Source: Sphingomonas sp. JUb134 (GTDB lineage: Bacteria > Pseudomonadota > Alphaproteobacteria > Sphingomonadales > Sphingomonadaceae). Taken from it: DNA of 64,000 nt. The notes beneath the pieces were generated by a model, which worked only from the letters and a program-made list of their open reading frames with translations, ran no database searches and had not been told where the DNA came from. Position 1 is the first letter of the stretch. Each line of letters begins with the position of its first letter. Both the position numbers and the translations under genes were made by a program. Location: positions 62,001-126,000 of the forward strand of contig NZ_SLYP02000002.1 in the NCBI RefSeq assembly GCF_004341505.2. The letters are read 5' to 3'. Shown here piece by piece: positions 49,693-59,135 of this stretch.

Positions 49693-50309
49693 CGCGTTTT
49701 GGCAGCAAGCACGCGCTGACCGTAATCCCGGAGTTCCCCGTTGGGACCGACATAGCGGTAGAGAGTGACGCGCTCGATCCCGAGTTCCTTGCAGAGGTCG
49801 GAAACGGACGTGTCGCGTTGGGCCATAGCAGCCTGAGCGAGCCGCACCTGGGCCTTGGAGAGGGCGAACTTGCGGTCACCCTTGCGTCCCCGCGCGCGGG
49901 CAGCGGCCAGGCCAGCCATGGTGCGCTCGCGGATCATATCCCGCTCAAACTCCGCCAGTGTGGCAAAAATGCCGAACACCATCCGGCCCGATGGCGTCGT
50001 GGTGTCGATCTGCGCGCCCTTGCCGGTGAGCACCCGCAGACCGATACCGCGATCCGACAGATTCTGCACCGTGCTGACCAGGTGGGTGAGCGTTCGGCCG
50101 AGCCGGTCGAGCTTCCAAACGATGAGGACATCGCCGTCGCGCAACGATTTCAGGCAGGCGGCAAGACCGGGGCGATCATCACGGCTACCGGATGCACGAT
50201 CATCATAGATATTGCCTGGCTCGACACCGGCAGCGCGAAGGGCATCGTGCTGCAGGTCGAGCGACTGCGAGCCGTCGGCTTTGGACACGCGGGCGTAGCC
50301 GATCAGCAT
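49689..50309 (-). CDS. tnpR: Serine resolvase (Tn3 TnpR type)
   Basis: A 206-residue serine recombinase. Nucleophile Ser9 in YARVSKADGSQSLDLQ, then LDRLGRTLTHLVSTVQNL and the helix-turn-helix at the C-terminus (SDLCKELGIERVTLYRYV). Resolves transposition cointegrates at a res site, which in Tn3-type elements lies between tnpR and tnpA. Here that gap has been split by an IS element. Confidence 0.92.
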   Translation of the reverse strand: MLIGYARVSKADGSQSLDLQHDALRAAGVEPGNIYDDRASGSRDDRPGLAACLKSLRDGDVLIVWKLDRLGRTLTHLVSTVQNLSDRGIGLRVLTGKGAQIDTTTPSGRMVFGIFATLAEFERDMIRERTMAGLAAARARGRKGDRKFALSKAQVRLAQAAMAQRDTSVSDLCKELGIERVTLYRYVGPNGELRDYGQRVLAAKTR

Positions 50310-50324
50310 GGATCACAAACGAAG

Positions 50325-51824
50325 GAGACCGTTGAAAAAGGCTTGCGCGAAATCGGCGTGGCGGATGGCTGGTGACGCCGGCCACCGGGGATACGCCGCG
50401 TATCAGGCCGCCGCGGCCTGCCGGGCGAGCAACTGAAGGTTGTATGCCGCGGCAGCCATGGTGAACTCCTCGGCGGCTCCTGACAGGCCCCGCAGCTTGA
50501 GCGTTCGTAGCCCCAGGTTGCGTTTCAGATGGCCGAACACGCGCTCGATCCGCTGTCTTCGACGCCGTGCGTGCACATAGGCGTCGGTGCCGGCAAGGGC
50601 GCGCACGGTATCGCGGGCTTCCTCGCTGACGAGCCGGGTGACACCCCGCTTCGGACCGATGGTGCATTGCGGCTTCAGCTCGCAGGCGGCGCAATCGGCC
50701 GGCCGGCTTCGGTAGACGCGCACCTGCTTGGTCCGGTTGGTGCCGCAATAGCCGAGCAGCTTGTCCGCCGGACAGCGGTAGGCATCCGCTTCCCGGTCGT
50801 AGCGGAAGGCATCCCGGGTGAAGAAGGCGTCCCGCTGGCGGGTCCGGTCGATGACCGGGATGTATGGCGTGATGTTCCGGTCGATCAGCCAGCGGAGCAG
50901 CGGACCGCTACCATACGCCTTGTCGGCCGAGAGACTGGCGGGTTCGATGCCCAGCCTGGTGCCGGCGCGTGACACCAGCGTCCGGGTCGCCGCCACCTCG
51001 GCTGCGAAGCGGGCGGGCGTGGCCTCCACGTCGAGGATGCAGTCGGTGTCGAGGTCAAGCAGGGGGTTGATGGCGTATGCGTATCGCGCCGGTCCGTGCT
51101 TGCAGGTGAGCGCCGCCTGCGGGTCGGTCGGCGATATGCTGGTCGGATCGACGGGCGCCGGTTCGTCGGGGCCCGGCGGCAACGCGGCATCGAGCGCCGC
51201 CAGGTATTCGGCGACGGGTCGCGATATGCTTTCCCTGCCACGAAGCTCGTCTGCGGCGTCGGCCCCCTTCAGCTTCTTCTCGCGGCTGGCGTCGGCCATG
51301 ATCGTGCTGCCGTCCACCGCCACGTTGCGCCCCGCCACTAGCCCGGCCACGGCGCATCGTGCGACCACCTGCTCGAACAGCAGGCGATGCAGGTCGCAGG
51401 TGCGGAAGCGGCCGTGCCGGTTCTTGGAGAAGGTGGAGTGGTCGGGCACCCGGTCGGCCAGATCAAGCCGGCAGAACCAACGATAGGCGAGGTTGAGGTG
51501 CACCTCCTCGCACAAACGCCGTTCCGAGCGGATGCCGAACAGATAGCCAACCAGCAGCATCCTGAGCATCAGCTCCGGGTCGATCGAGGGTCGCCCACTC
51601 GCGCTGTAGCTCGACGCCAGTGCCTCGCGCACGAAGCCGAAGTCCAACACGCCGTCGATGCGTCGGAGCAGGTGGTCAACCGGCACATGCTCATCAAGCC
51701 GGAAGCCGTAGAACAGCGCGCCCTGTGCCACCTGCCGTCCCATCATGTCCGTGATCCCTTGCCGTCTGCCAAGAGTGAATCACGCCTCCATCGCCGTCGC
51801 AAGCACGCGTTTTTCAACAGTCTC
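50325..51824 (-). mobile_element. IS1182-like insertion sequence
   Basis: About 1.5 kb, bounded by imperfect inverted repeats GAGACYGTTGAAAAA (left 50325, right ending 51824). Flanking GAAG on both sides (50321-50324, 51825-51828) is a possible 4-bp target duplication. It separates tnpR from the res region and tnpA of a Tn3-type element. Confidence 0.75.
50403..51746 (-). CDS. IS1182-family-like transposase
   Basis: A 447-residue DDE transposase: DUF772-type N-terminus (LFYGFRLDEHVPVDHLLRRI), NVAVDGSTIMADASREKK around the first Asp, LSADKAYGSGPLL with the second Asp, and RIERVFGHLKRNLGLRTLKL with the Glu. A cysteine group (CAACELKPQC) lies before the last domain, typical of this family. Full length. 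Confidence 0.88.
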   Translation of the reverse strand: MMGRQVAQGALFYGFRLDEHVPVDHLLRRIDGVLDFGFVREALASSYSASGRPSIDPELMLRMLLVGYLFGIRSERRLCEEVHLNLAYRWFCRLDLADRVPDHSTFSKNRHGRFRTCDLHRLLFEQVVARCAVAGLVAGRNVAVDGSTIMADASREKKLKGADAADELRGRESISRPVAEYLAALDAALPPGPDEPAPVDPTSISPTDPQAALTCKHGPARYAYAINPLLDLDTDCILDVEATPARFAAEVAATRTLVSRAGTRLGIEPASLSADKAYGSGPLLRWLIDRNITPYIPVIDRTRQRDAFFTRDAFRYDREADAYRCPADKLLGYCGTNRTKQVRVYRSRPADCAACELKPQCTIGPKRGVTRLVSEEARDTVRALAGTDAYVHARRRRQRIERVFGHLKRNLGLRTLKLRGLSGAAEEFTMAAAAYNLQLLARQAAAA

Positions 51825-51828
51825 GAAG

Positions 51829-51938
51829 GTTTGAGGCGGTGACGAACATGAGCACATAAGATTGGGCTATTGTGTATCTTAACCAGCATCTCAATCAAGC
51901 TATCTCAAACCGTAGCTCGGAAAGAATAAGGAGCATGT
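51829..51938. promoter_or_regulatory. Probable remnant of a Tn3-type res region
   Basis: AT-rich gap before tnpA with paired short motifs (GATTGGGCTATTGTGTATCT and CAATCAAGCTATCTCAAAC). Its position between tnpR and tnpA fits res; the IS insertion now cuts it from tnpR. Confidence 0.4.
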
Positions 51939-52286
51939 ATGCCGCGTCGCGTGACCCTGACCGATCGACAGCGCGAGGCGCTGCTTCACTTGCCGGTCGA
52001 TCAAGGTGAGCTGCTGCGGCACTATACCCTCAGCGATGAGGATCTCGGGCATATCCGCCAGCGCCGGCGCGCCCAAAATCGTTTTGGCTTCGCGCTGCAA
52101 CTGTGCGTCCTGCGCTACCCGGGCCGGGTGCTCGCACCTGGCGAGTTGATCCCGGCGCAGGTATCGGATTTCGTCGCGGCCCAGCTCGGCCTGACCAGCG
52201 ACGATCTACTCCTCTATGCCGCGCGCGAGGAGACCCGGCACGAGCATCTGGCGGACCTTCGCCGAATCTACGGCTATCGCTCGGGG
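51939..52286 (+). pseudogene. tnpA: Truncated Tn3-family transposase
   Basis: The first ~116 residues of a Tn3 TnpA (DUF4158 domain): MPRRVTLTDRQREALLHLPV, then HYTLSDEDLGHIRQRRRAQN and HLADLRRIYGYRS. A full TnpA has about 950-1000 residues. Similarity stops at 52286 where GGGCTGTTGAAAAATGCGCC begins, which looks like a solo end of an IS with the same TGTTGAAAAA end as the neighbour. AAGGAG precedes the ATG. Confidence 0.85.
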
Positions 52287-52583
52287 CTGTTGAAAAATGC
52301 GCCGCTGGTGGCCGGGTCCGGTTGGGGGCGGAATGACACCCCAACGCATAGCGATCCCGTCTCGCATGGGATGGCATTTCAGGAAAAACCTACCCGTCCC
52401 ACAGCCTGTGGGCCTTGCATTTGGGACCGGCTTTCGAGCTACTCGCTACACGAGATCATCGGAACTGCCTCGGTCGTTTCACAGTTAAAACGAGCGAAAG
52501 CGGGAAAGTCGGCATGATCGCGTGCCTGCTTCGCTTCGCGATTCCGAAAAGGGTCGAAGCCGGCCGACATCGAAAGCACGCGC
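52287..52583. other. Scar region between the Tn3 remnant and the metabolic island
   Basis: Starts with the solo IS-like end TGTTGAAAAATGCGCC. No gene recognised. GGAAC at 52461-52465 with AGTT at 52483-52486 (17-base spacing) resembles the alphaproteobacterial EcfG general-stress promoter (GGAAC, 16-17, CGTT) about 100 bases before the DUF2254 gene; weak evidence. Confidence 0.4.
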
Positions 52584-53990
52584 ATGAATGCTGGCCTCCG
52601 CCGCCTCGCTGATTATCTGGGTTCCAGCTACTGGTTCGTGCCCACACTCATGGCCTTCGCCGCCATCCTGTTAGCCGGTGGGATGGTGGCGCTGGACAGC
52701 TACATTGGTTCGGCATGGATGGACGGCTACGTCTGGCTCTACGCCTCGCGCCCGGATGGCGCCCGCCAGGTGCTGTCCTCGATCGGCGGTTCGATGATTA
52801 CGGTCGCTGGCACCGTCTTCTCGGTGACCATTGCGGCTGTGGTGTACGCATCCGGTCAGTATGGGCCGCGCCTGCTCACCAATTTCATGCGCGATCGCGG
52901 CAATCAGGTGACGCTCGGCACCTTCATCGCGACGTTTCTGTACTGCCTTCTCGTCCTGCGCACCATCCATTCGCCGGAAGAATCCGACGGGGCCGGCTTC
53001 GTACCGAACCTGGCCTTGCTCGTCGGCGTAGCGCTCGCACTCTGCTCGATCGGCGTGCTGATCTATTTCATTCACCATGTGCCATCCAAGATTCACATCA
53101 ACAGTGTGCTCGAGGATGTGGGTGATCGGCTGCTGCGCGGTGTCGACGACCGGTTTCCTCGCTTCGTCGGCGAGGCGCCGGACGATCATCAGGCTGCATC
53201 GTCCGACATCCCCGCGACGTTCCGCGACAATGCGGACGCAGCGGCCGGGCGGGAGCGGCAATCGGTCAAAGCCAAAGATACCGGCTACATCCAGTTCCTA
53301 GACGACGAAGCCGTCATGCGCCTCGCCAAGAGGCATGATCTCGTGCTGCGCCTGCAATATCAGCCGGGCGACTTCGTCCATGTCGGGCGCACACTGATGG
53401 AGGTATCGCCTCCAGCGCCGTGTGACGATGACTGCACGGACGCTCTGCGCGGGGTATATACCATCGGCTCTCGGCGCTCGGCGCTGCAGGATCTGCGGTT
53501 CCTCATTGACGAGCTAGTCGAGATTGCCGCCCGCGCCCTGTCTCCGGGCGTGAACGACCCTTTTACCGCCGTAACCTGCCTTGACTGGCTGGGGGCGGCA
53601 CTATCGGATCTCGCCGAGCGGTCGCTGCCCTCGCACCTGCGCGTCGATGACGAAGGCACTTTGCGCGTCATCGCCCATCCCGTGACATTCGGCTCGTTCA
53701 TGGACCGGTCGTTCGGCGCGCTGGCGCAATATTGTGCGACCGACATGATCGCCGCCATGCGCTACCTCAACGCATTGGGCGAAGTGTCGCTGGAGTGCGA
53801 TCAGCCTGATCGTCGCGCCGTCGTCCGGGACTATGCCGACAAGCTGGTCGAGCTGGCGGCAGAGGGCCTGAGCGGCTTCAATCTCGCCCGCGTCCGAGAG
53901 CGTGCCGACGAACTGCGCCGCGCGCTCGACGCGCCCGACTTCAAGCGCCGCCTGCGGGACGGCACCGCCTGGCTTGCCGGAACGGCTTGA
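52584..53990 (+). CDS. DUF2254 family membrane protein
   Basis: A 468-residue protein with four membrane segments in the first 170 residues (for example FVPTLMAFAAILLAGGMVAL and LALLVGVALALCSIGVLIYF), then a large soluble domain with GYIQFLDDEAVMRLAKRHDL, LQYQPGDFVHVG, GSRRSALQDLRFLIDELVEI and AARALSPGVNDPFTA, matching DUF2254. Function unknown. Its stop overlaps a possible TTG start of the antiporter gene, so the two are co-transcribed. Confidence 0.85.
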   Translation: MNAGLRRLADYLGSSYWFVPTLMAFAAILLAGGMVALDSYIGSAWMDGYVWLYASRPDGARQVLSSIGGSMITVAGTVFSVTIAAVVYASGQYGPRLLTNFMRDRGNQVTLGTFIATFLYCLLVLRTIHSPEESDGAGFVPNLALLVGVALALCSIGVLIYFIHHVPSKIHINSVLEDVGDRLLRGVDDRFPRFVGEAPDDHQAASSDIPATFRDNADAAAGRERQSVKAKDTGYIQFLDDEAVMRLAKRHDLVLRLQYQPGDFVHVGRTLMEVSPPAPCDDDCTDALRGVYTIGSRRSALQDLRFLIDELVEIAARALSPGVNDPFTAVTCLDWLGAALSDLAERSLPSHLRVDDEGTLRVIAHPVTFGSFMDRSFGALAQYCATDMIAAMRYLNALGEVSLECDQPDRRAVVRDYADKLVELAAEGLSGFNLARVRERADELRRALDAPDFKRRLRDGTAWLAGTA

Positions 53991-53995
53991 TCCCC

Positions 53996-55252
53996 ATGCT
54001 GACACCCTTCGATGCCGCCGCGATCTTGATCGTGCTTGCCGCCACCCTCGGCTATCTGAACCACCGCATCCTGAAGCTACCATCCTCGATCGGCCTGACG
54101 GTCATGGGCTTGGTCGCGTCGCTGCTCGTCATCGGCCTCGATCATCTTCTGCCCGGCAGCGACGTCGGCGAACAGGTGGTCGGGTTCATCGCCGGCATCG
54201 ACTTCCATACGACGCTCATGGATGGCATGCTGTCGTTCCTGCTGTTCGCGGGTGCCCTGCACGTCAAATGGGACGATATGCGCCGTGGACGCTGGCCGAT
54301 CATCGGGCTGAGTACCGGGGGTGTCCTGCTCTCGACGGCGGTGATCGGCTTCGGCTTCCACTATGTCGCTGGTTGGCTGGGCCTCATCGTGCCTTTGATC
54401 TGGTGCCTGGTGTTCGGAGCGCTCATCAGCCCGACCGATCCGGTTGCGGTCATGGGCGTGCTCGGTCGCACCGATGTGTCGCCGACGCTGAAGGCGACGG
54501 TCGCCGGGGAAAGCCTGTTCAACGACGGCGTCGGCGTCGTGGTGTTCGCGATCCTGCTGGAAGCCGCGCTCGGCACCGAACCGCTGTCGATCGGACATGC
54601 GGGTGCCCTGTTCTTGCAAGAGGCGGGGGGCGGCGTGCTGCTCGGGCTCGCAGTCGGGTGGATCGGTTACCGCGCGATGCGATCGATCGACGAATACAAT
54701 GTCGAGGTGATGATAAGTCTCGCGGTGGTGATGGGCGGCTACGCGCTGGCCTCGCAGCTCCACCTCAGCGGCCCGGTCGCAATGGCCGTCGCCGGTCTGC
54801 TGATCGGCAACAAGGGCGTGGCCGACGCCATGAGCGATGTCACCCGCGACTATCTGCTCAAATTCTGGTCGCTGATCGACGAAATCCTGAATGCGGTCTT
54901 GTTCCTCATCATCGGCCTTGAGGTGGTGGCGATCCCTTGGGATCCGCGTCTCGTCACATTGGGCGTGGCGGCCGTGCCGCTGGTCCTGCTGGCCCGGGTC
55001 ATAGCCGTCGCTGCACCGCTGACGTTGCTCAAACCCATCCTGTCGCTTGGCCGTCTGGCGCCCGTGACCCTCATCTGGGGCGGGCTGCGGGGTGGCATTT
55101 CGGTCGCTTTGGCGCTGGGACTGCCAGACGGGCCGGCACGGTCGATCGCGCTGGCTGCGACATACGTCGTCGTGCTGTTCTCCGTCATCATCCAGGGTGG
55201 GACCATCGAGCGGATATTGCGCCGGATGGATACGGGGGAACGACAAGCCTAG
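53996..55252 (+). CDS. CPA1-type cation:proton antiporter (NhaP-like)
   Basis: A 418-residue, roughly 12-helix membrane protein. Family motifs: SPTDPVAVMGVLGR (residues about 142-155, ion-binding Asp), GESLFNDGVGVVVF (about 168-181, the N-D pair) and the C-terminal LIWGGLRGGISVALALGLPD. Exchanges Na+ or K+ for H+ across the inner membrane. A TTG codon nine bases upstream is an alternative start. Confidence 0.9.
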   Translation: MLTPFDAAAILIVLAATLGYLNHRILKLPSSIGLTVMGLVASLLVIGLDHLLPGSDVGEQVVGFIAGIDFHTTLMDGMLSFLLFAGALHVKWDDMRRGRWPIIGLSTGGVLLSTAVIGFGFHYVAGWLGLIVPLIWCLVFGALISPTDPVAVMGVLGRTDVSPTLKATVAGESLFNDGVGVVVFAILLEAALGTEPLSIGHAGALFLQEAGGGVLLGLAVGWIGYRAMRSIDEYNVEVMISLAVVMGGYALASQLHLSGPVAMAVAGLLIGNKGVADAMSDVTRDYLLKFWSLIDEILNAVLFLIIGLEVVAIPWDPRLVTLGVAAVPLVLLARVIAVAAPLTLLKPILSLGRLAPVTLIWGGLRGGISVALALGLPDGPARSIALAATYVVVLFSVIIQGGTIERILRRMDTGERQA

Positions 55253-55806
55253 CGGATCGGCACCAGCGTATTGACGTTCGCGTCGGCGTCCGTCTCGCCT
55301 GAGGGCGGAGCCACGCCGCGATCACGATAAGAGGGAAGGTCGGGTGCACCAGCGGGAACCGGATTTGCCTCCAGCCTCGCAATCTCGCGCTTCATCTCGG
55401 CGATTTCACGAACCTGTGCATCGATGATCCGGTCGGCAATCAGACGGACGCGAGGGTCACGGATATGCGCCCGCTCGCTGGTCATGATGGCGATGGAATG
55501 ATGCGGGATCATCGCCTTCATCCAGGCAACATCGTCCACCGTCTCCTGCGAGCGGACCAGCCAGAGCGCACCACCAAAGACCAATATTGCTGCCGCGACG
55601 ATGCCGATGTTCGCGCGGGCGTTTTTGTACATGCCCCACATGAAGCCGATCATGATGAGCGCCATGACCGCACCCATGACAAGCGCCATCCACATGCGGG
55701 TCTGGCTGAATTCGATGTGGCTGAGGGCGTAGGTGTTCAGGTACATCAGCCCGAACATGACCACCGTAGAGGTGGCTATCATGCCTGCGAAACGTGCGTA
55801 GCCCAT
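55249..55806 (-). CDS. DUF305 family protein with membrane helices
   Basis: A 185-residue protein starting MGYARFAGMIATSTVVMFGL (start chosen downstream of a weak open extension; GGGAGGTCATCGACC precedes it). Three or four membrane segments to residue 80, then the DUF305 part: DVAWMKAMIPHHSIAIMTSE (H-H-x-x-A-I-x-M), often found with copper or metal-resistance genes. Convergent with the antiporter gene, ends overlapping by four bases. Confidence 0.85.
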   Translation of the reverse strand: MGYARFAGMIATSTVVMFGLMYLNTYALSHIEFSQTRMWMALVMGAVMALIMIGFMWGMYKNARANIGIVAAAILVFGGALWLVRSQETVDDVAWMKAMIPHHSIAIMTSERAHIRDPRVRLIADRIIDAQVREIAEMKREIARLEANPVPAGAPDLPSYRDRGVAPPSGETDADANVNTLVPIR

Positions 55807-55877
55807 GGTCGATGACCTCCCGTTTCGCAGCCATTGTAGCGCCACGGAACCCCGAGGGCTCGTGGCGCGCCGATGGA

Positions 55878-56102
55878 TCAGGCCTTCGCTGCCTGCGCTT
55901 CTGCCTTGGTGACCTTCAGATAGATGCGATTGTCCTCGACCCGATCGACCATGTCGAACGGCAGCGTGTGGTGCTGGTGGTCGGCCGAGTCCGTCTTCGT
56001 CAGCTTGATCGTCTCGCCCTCGACCTTGTCGACGGTGCCGACATGCTCGCCGTCCGAACCAGCGATTTCCATATGTTCCTTAATCCGCAGCTTCTCGAAC
56101 AT
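55878..56102 (-). CDS. DUF2171 family protein
   Basis: A 74-residue PRC-barrel-like protein (MFEKLRIKEHMEIAGSDGEH, then VGTVDKVEGETIKLT) typical of DUF2171. Often stress-linked in alphaproteobacteria; role unknown. TAGGAGGTAGC before the ATG. A TGAAC-17-CGTT promoter-like sequence lies about 26 bases upstream (56128-56153). Confidence 0.8.
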   Translation of the reverse strand: MFEKLRIKEHMEIAGSDGEHVGTVDKVEGETIKLTKTDSADHQHHTLPFDMVDRVEDNRIYLKVTKAEAQAAKA

Positions 56103-56127
56103 GCTACCTCCTAGTTGAAGCAGTCCG

Positions 56128-56153
56128 AACGTCACAGCAACCGGACGGGTTCA
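56128..56153 (-). promoter_or_regulatory. EcfG-like general-stress promoter candidate
   Basis: Minus strand TGAAC, 17 bases, CGTT; consensus is GGAAC, 16-17, CGTT. Suitably placed for the DUF2171 gene. Confidence 0.4.
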
Positions 56154-56284
56154 TCGCTTTTCGCAAAACGTCGACGACAAACGGTCGAACAGGCACAACA
56201 CTGACGACCAAATTTGCCTGTCGCGGGGGCAATCGGTTCGCACGCGCGTTATCGAACGCATACCTGAGAAAAGCGGGAGGGGGT

Positions 56285-58093
56285 TTGTTCGACGTCGTTG
56301 CTACGGTGCTTCAGGCGCATCAGCCGGTGATCGGCTTGGTGTTCATCGTGGCGCTGTTCGCCGCTTTTGCCAGCGAACGCTTTCCGCCGGTCACGATCGC
56401 GATCGTCGGCGCCGGTGCTATGATCGTCTTCGGTTGGCTGACGCCTTCGCTGGTCACGGCCGCCTTCGCCAATTCGGCACCGATCACGATCGCCGCTTTC
56501 TTCGTCTTGTCGGGTGCGCTCGTCCGCACCGGTACGATCGAGGCGCTTGCCAGTATCGTCGTCCGCCGAGCGGCCGCGGCACCGAGGCGGACCGTAGCGG
56601 AAATGCTCACCGGCGCTGCGACTGCACCCGCCTTCATCAATAACACGCCAGTCGTGATCGTCCTTATCCCGTTGGTGCGCCGACTGGCGAAGACCGTGGG
56701 CATACCGGCGACCCGGCTGCTGATCCCGCTGTCCTATCTCTCGATCCTGGGGGGCACGCTGACGCTGATCGGCACCTCGACCAACCTGCTGGTCGACGGT
56801 GTCGCTCGCGCGAACGGGCAGGCGGCGTTCGGCATCTTCGAGATCACCGGCGTCGGCCTCGTCGCGATGGCAGCCGGCATCGCCACCATGCTGGTGCTCG
56901 GCCCCAAGCTGCTGCCCTCACGGCCGGACAACGACATCGCGGATCGTCACCAGCTCCGCTACCTGACCGAATTGACGCTGTCGGACAATGAAGCGGCCAA
57001 GTGCCCGACCGTTGCCGACCTGGCCTTCCTCAAGCGTGACGCCGTCCGCCTGGTCGCGATCAGGCGCGGCAGCGAATTGCTGCGCGAGCCGGCCCCCGAC
57101 CTACGGATCAATCGCGGCGACCGCCTGGTGGTGGCCAGTTCGGCTGACGAACTGGATGGGCTTGCCCGAAGCCAGGGCGTGATCGTCGGCCTCCAGAATG
57201 TCGGTCGCCCCATCCGCCTTGCCGATAACGAGCGCGCCGACGACGTGCGGCTGATCGGCCTCACGATCGCGCCATCCCACCCCGCACTGGGGCGCGAACT
57301 GCGCGACATCCCGTTCCTGTCCAATCTGCCTGCCCGCGTGCTCGGGATCGGTCGCGCGCGGCATCTGCCCGGCCCCGATCTCGGCAGCGTACGCCTGCGC
57401 GCAGCCGACAGCCTGCTCGTCGCGGCCGATGCCGGAGCGATCGCGGCGCTGCACGAAAACACGAACCTCATCGCCGAAGACACCAGCCACGTTCGCCGCT
57501 TTCGCCGGCGTCGTGCTCCGATCGCGATCGGAACGCTTGCGGGCGTCATTGCTCTCGCTGCTTTGGGCGTGATGCCGGTCGTGCTCCTCGCCCTGATCGG
57601 GGTAGGTATCGTCCTCATAACCGGCTGCATCGATCCTGAAGAGGCGTGGCGGTCGGTCGACGGCAGCGTTCTCGTCCTCATCTTCGCGATGCTCGGCATC
57701 GGCAGCGGGCTGGAGGCGATCGGCACGGTGCAGCTCGTGGTCGACACGATCGCGCCGTGGATCGGCGGACTGTCGCCGCTGATGCTGATCCTGGTCTTGT
57801 ATTTCCTGACGTCGTTGCTGACCGAGACGGTCACCAACAATGCCGTCGCCGTCATCATGACGCCGGTCGCGATCGGAATCGCGCAGGCGACCGGCAACGA
57901 TCCCCGCGCACTGATCGTCGCGGTCATGTTCGCGGCATCCGCCAGCTTCGCCACGCCGATCGGCTATCAGACCAACACCATGGTCTATGCAGCAGCCGAC
58001 TACCGCTTCTCCGACTTCGTGAAGATCGGCCTGCCGATGAATATCGTCGTCGGGGTGGCAACCTGTGTGGCGATCACGTGGCTGTTCCCATGA
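56285..58093 (+). CDS. SLC13-type permease with RCK domains
   Basis: A 602-residue membrane protein, start TTG 56285 after GCGGGAGGGGG. N-terminal transport half with ANSAPITIAAFFVLSGALVR and the INNTPVVIVLIPLVRRLAK and GTSTNLLVDG motifs of the ArsB/NhaD/SLC13 group; two RCK_C-like soluble domains (about residues 230-300 and 310-385, each with RGDRLVVA-type strands); then a second transport half ending in ETVTNNAVAVIMTPVAIG. The ion carried (sulfate, dicarboxylate or sodium) cannot be told from sequence. Confidence 0.85.
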   Translation: MFDVVATVLQAHQPVIGLVFIVALFAAFASERFPPVTIAIVGAGAMIVFGWLTPSLVTAAFANSAPITIAAFFVLSGALVRTGTIEALASIVVRRAAAAPRRTVAEMLTGAATAPAFINNTPVVIVLIPLVRRLAKTVGIPATRLLIPLSYLSILGGTLTLIGTSTNLLVDGVARANGQAAFGIFEITGVGLVAMAAGIATMLVLGPKLLPSRPDNDIADRHQLRYLTELTLSDNEAAKCPTVADLAFLKRDAVRLVAIRRGSELLREPAPDLRINRGDRLVVASSADELDGLARSQGVIVGLQNVGRPIRLADNERADDVRLIGLTIAPSHPALGRELRDIPFLSNLPARVLGIGRARHLPGPDLGSVRLRAADSLLVAADAGAIAALHENTNLIAEDTSHVRRFRRRRAPIAIGTLAGVIALAALGVMPVVLLALIGVGIVLITGCIDPEEAWRSVDGSVLVLIFAMLGIGSGLEAIGTVQLVVDTIAPWIGGLSPLMLILVLYFLTSLLTETVTNNAVAVIMTPVAIGIAQATGNDPRALIVAVMFAASASFATPIGYQTNTMVYAAADYRFSDFVKIGLPMNIVVGVATCVAITWLFP

Positions 58094-58145
58094 ACGTAAC
58101 CATATCGCTTGCGGAACAACGGTTTTGACATCCCGTTCTTCAACA

Positions 58146-59126
58146 ATGCAGTCCGTCACGCCCCCGCCGGCGAAAAATCCGCTCGACCTCATCACGGCAA
58201 AGCTCCACGTCGCCTCGAACGACTTTTTCCTGCAGTTGCCGAACATCATCGGCGGGATCGTCTTCGTCATTGTCGCTTGGTTTGCCGGTAAACTCATCGC
58301 CAACGGGGTGCGACGAGCTTTCCATCACAAGGGGCTGATCGATCTTGGCGGCGTTCTCGCGTCGCTGACCTTCGGTCTGGTCGTTGCAGCGGCTGTCCTG
58401 ATCGCCTGCGTTATCGTATTCCCGAGCGTAAAGCCCGCGACGATCATCTCCAGCCTCGGTATCGGTTCGGTCGCGATCGGCTTCGCGTTCAAGGACATCC
58501 TCCAGAATTTGCTGGCCGGCATCCTGCTGCTCATCAACCGTCCCTATCGGCGCGGCGACCAGATCGTGGTCAAGGATTTCGAGGGCACCGTCGAGCACAT
58601 TCAGAGTCGCGCGACCCTCATCAAAACCTATGACGGTCGCCGGGTTATTATCCCCAATTCCGACGTCTACACCTCGCCTGTCATGGTCAACACGGCGTTC
58701 CCGGTGCGACGTGACCAGTTCGACATTGGCATCGGCTATGGCGACAAACCCGATCGGGCAATGACCGTTTTCGCCGAAGCGATCGCGAACGTAGAAGGCG
58801 TCGAGGCGGACCCAGCGCCGGAAGTGCTGCCTTGGGGATTGGATGCCAGCTCGGTGACGCTGCGCGCGCGCTGGTGGTCGGAATCCAAGCGCACCAACAT
58901 CGTTCATCTGCGCGCGCGGGTCATTCTCGCGATCTGGCAGGCCGCGGCGGACAACGGCATCGACCTGCCGTTCCCGACGCAGCAGATCCTCTTCCACGAC
59001 CAGACCGAGGAAACCGATGGCGACCGGACGCGGCAGCGGGAAGGCTGGCCCGCCGGTGCCAATCCGCCCCGCCCGCGGCGTAGCGAGCGCCAGCACGATG
59101 ATGATCGAACGGCGGATCAGGCATAG
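58146..59126 (+). CDS. MscS-type mechanosensitive channel
   Basis: A 326-residue protein: three membrane segments, with the pore helix SSLGIGSVAIGFAFKDILQN (residues about 112-131), then the beta domain NRPYRRGDQIVVKDFEGTVE and RVIIPNSDVY. Releases solutes on hypo-osmotic shock. The C-terminal tail (residues 290-326) is Arg/Asp-rich and disordered. No strong ribosome site; the start is the first ATG with a normal N-terminus. Confidence 0.9.
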   Translation: MQSVTPPPAKNPLDLITAKLHVASNDFFLQLPNIIGGIVFVIVAWFAGKLIANGVRRAFHHKGLIDLGGVLASLTFGLVVAAAVLIACVIVFPSVKPATIISSLGIGSVAIGFAFKDILQNLLAGILLLINRPYRRGDQIVVKDFEGTVEHIQSRATLIKTYDGRRVIIPNSDVYTSPVMVNTAFPVRRDQFDIGIGYGDKPDRAMTVFAEAIANVEGVEADPAPEVLPWGLDASSVTLRARWWSESKRTNIVHLRARVILAIWQAAADNGIDLPFPTQQILFHDQTEETDGDRTRQREGWPAGANPPRPRRSERQHDDDRTADQA

Positions 59127-59135
59127 GTGAATGGC

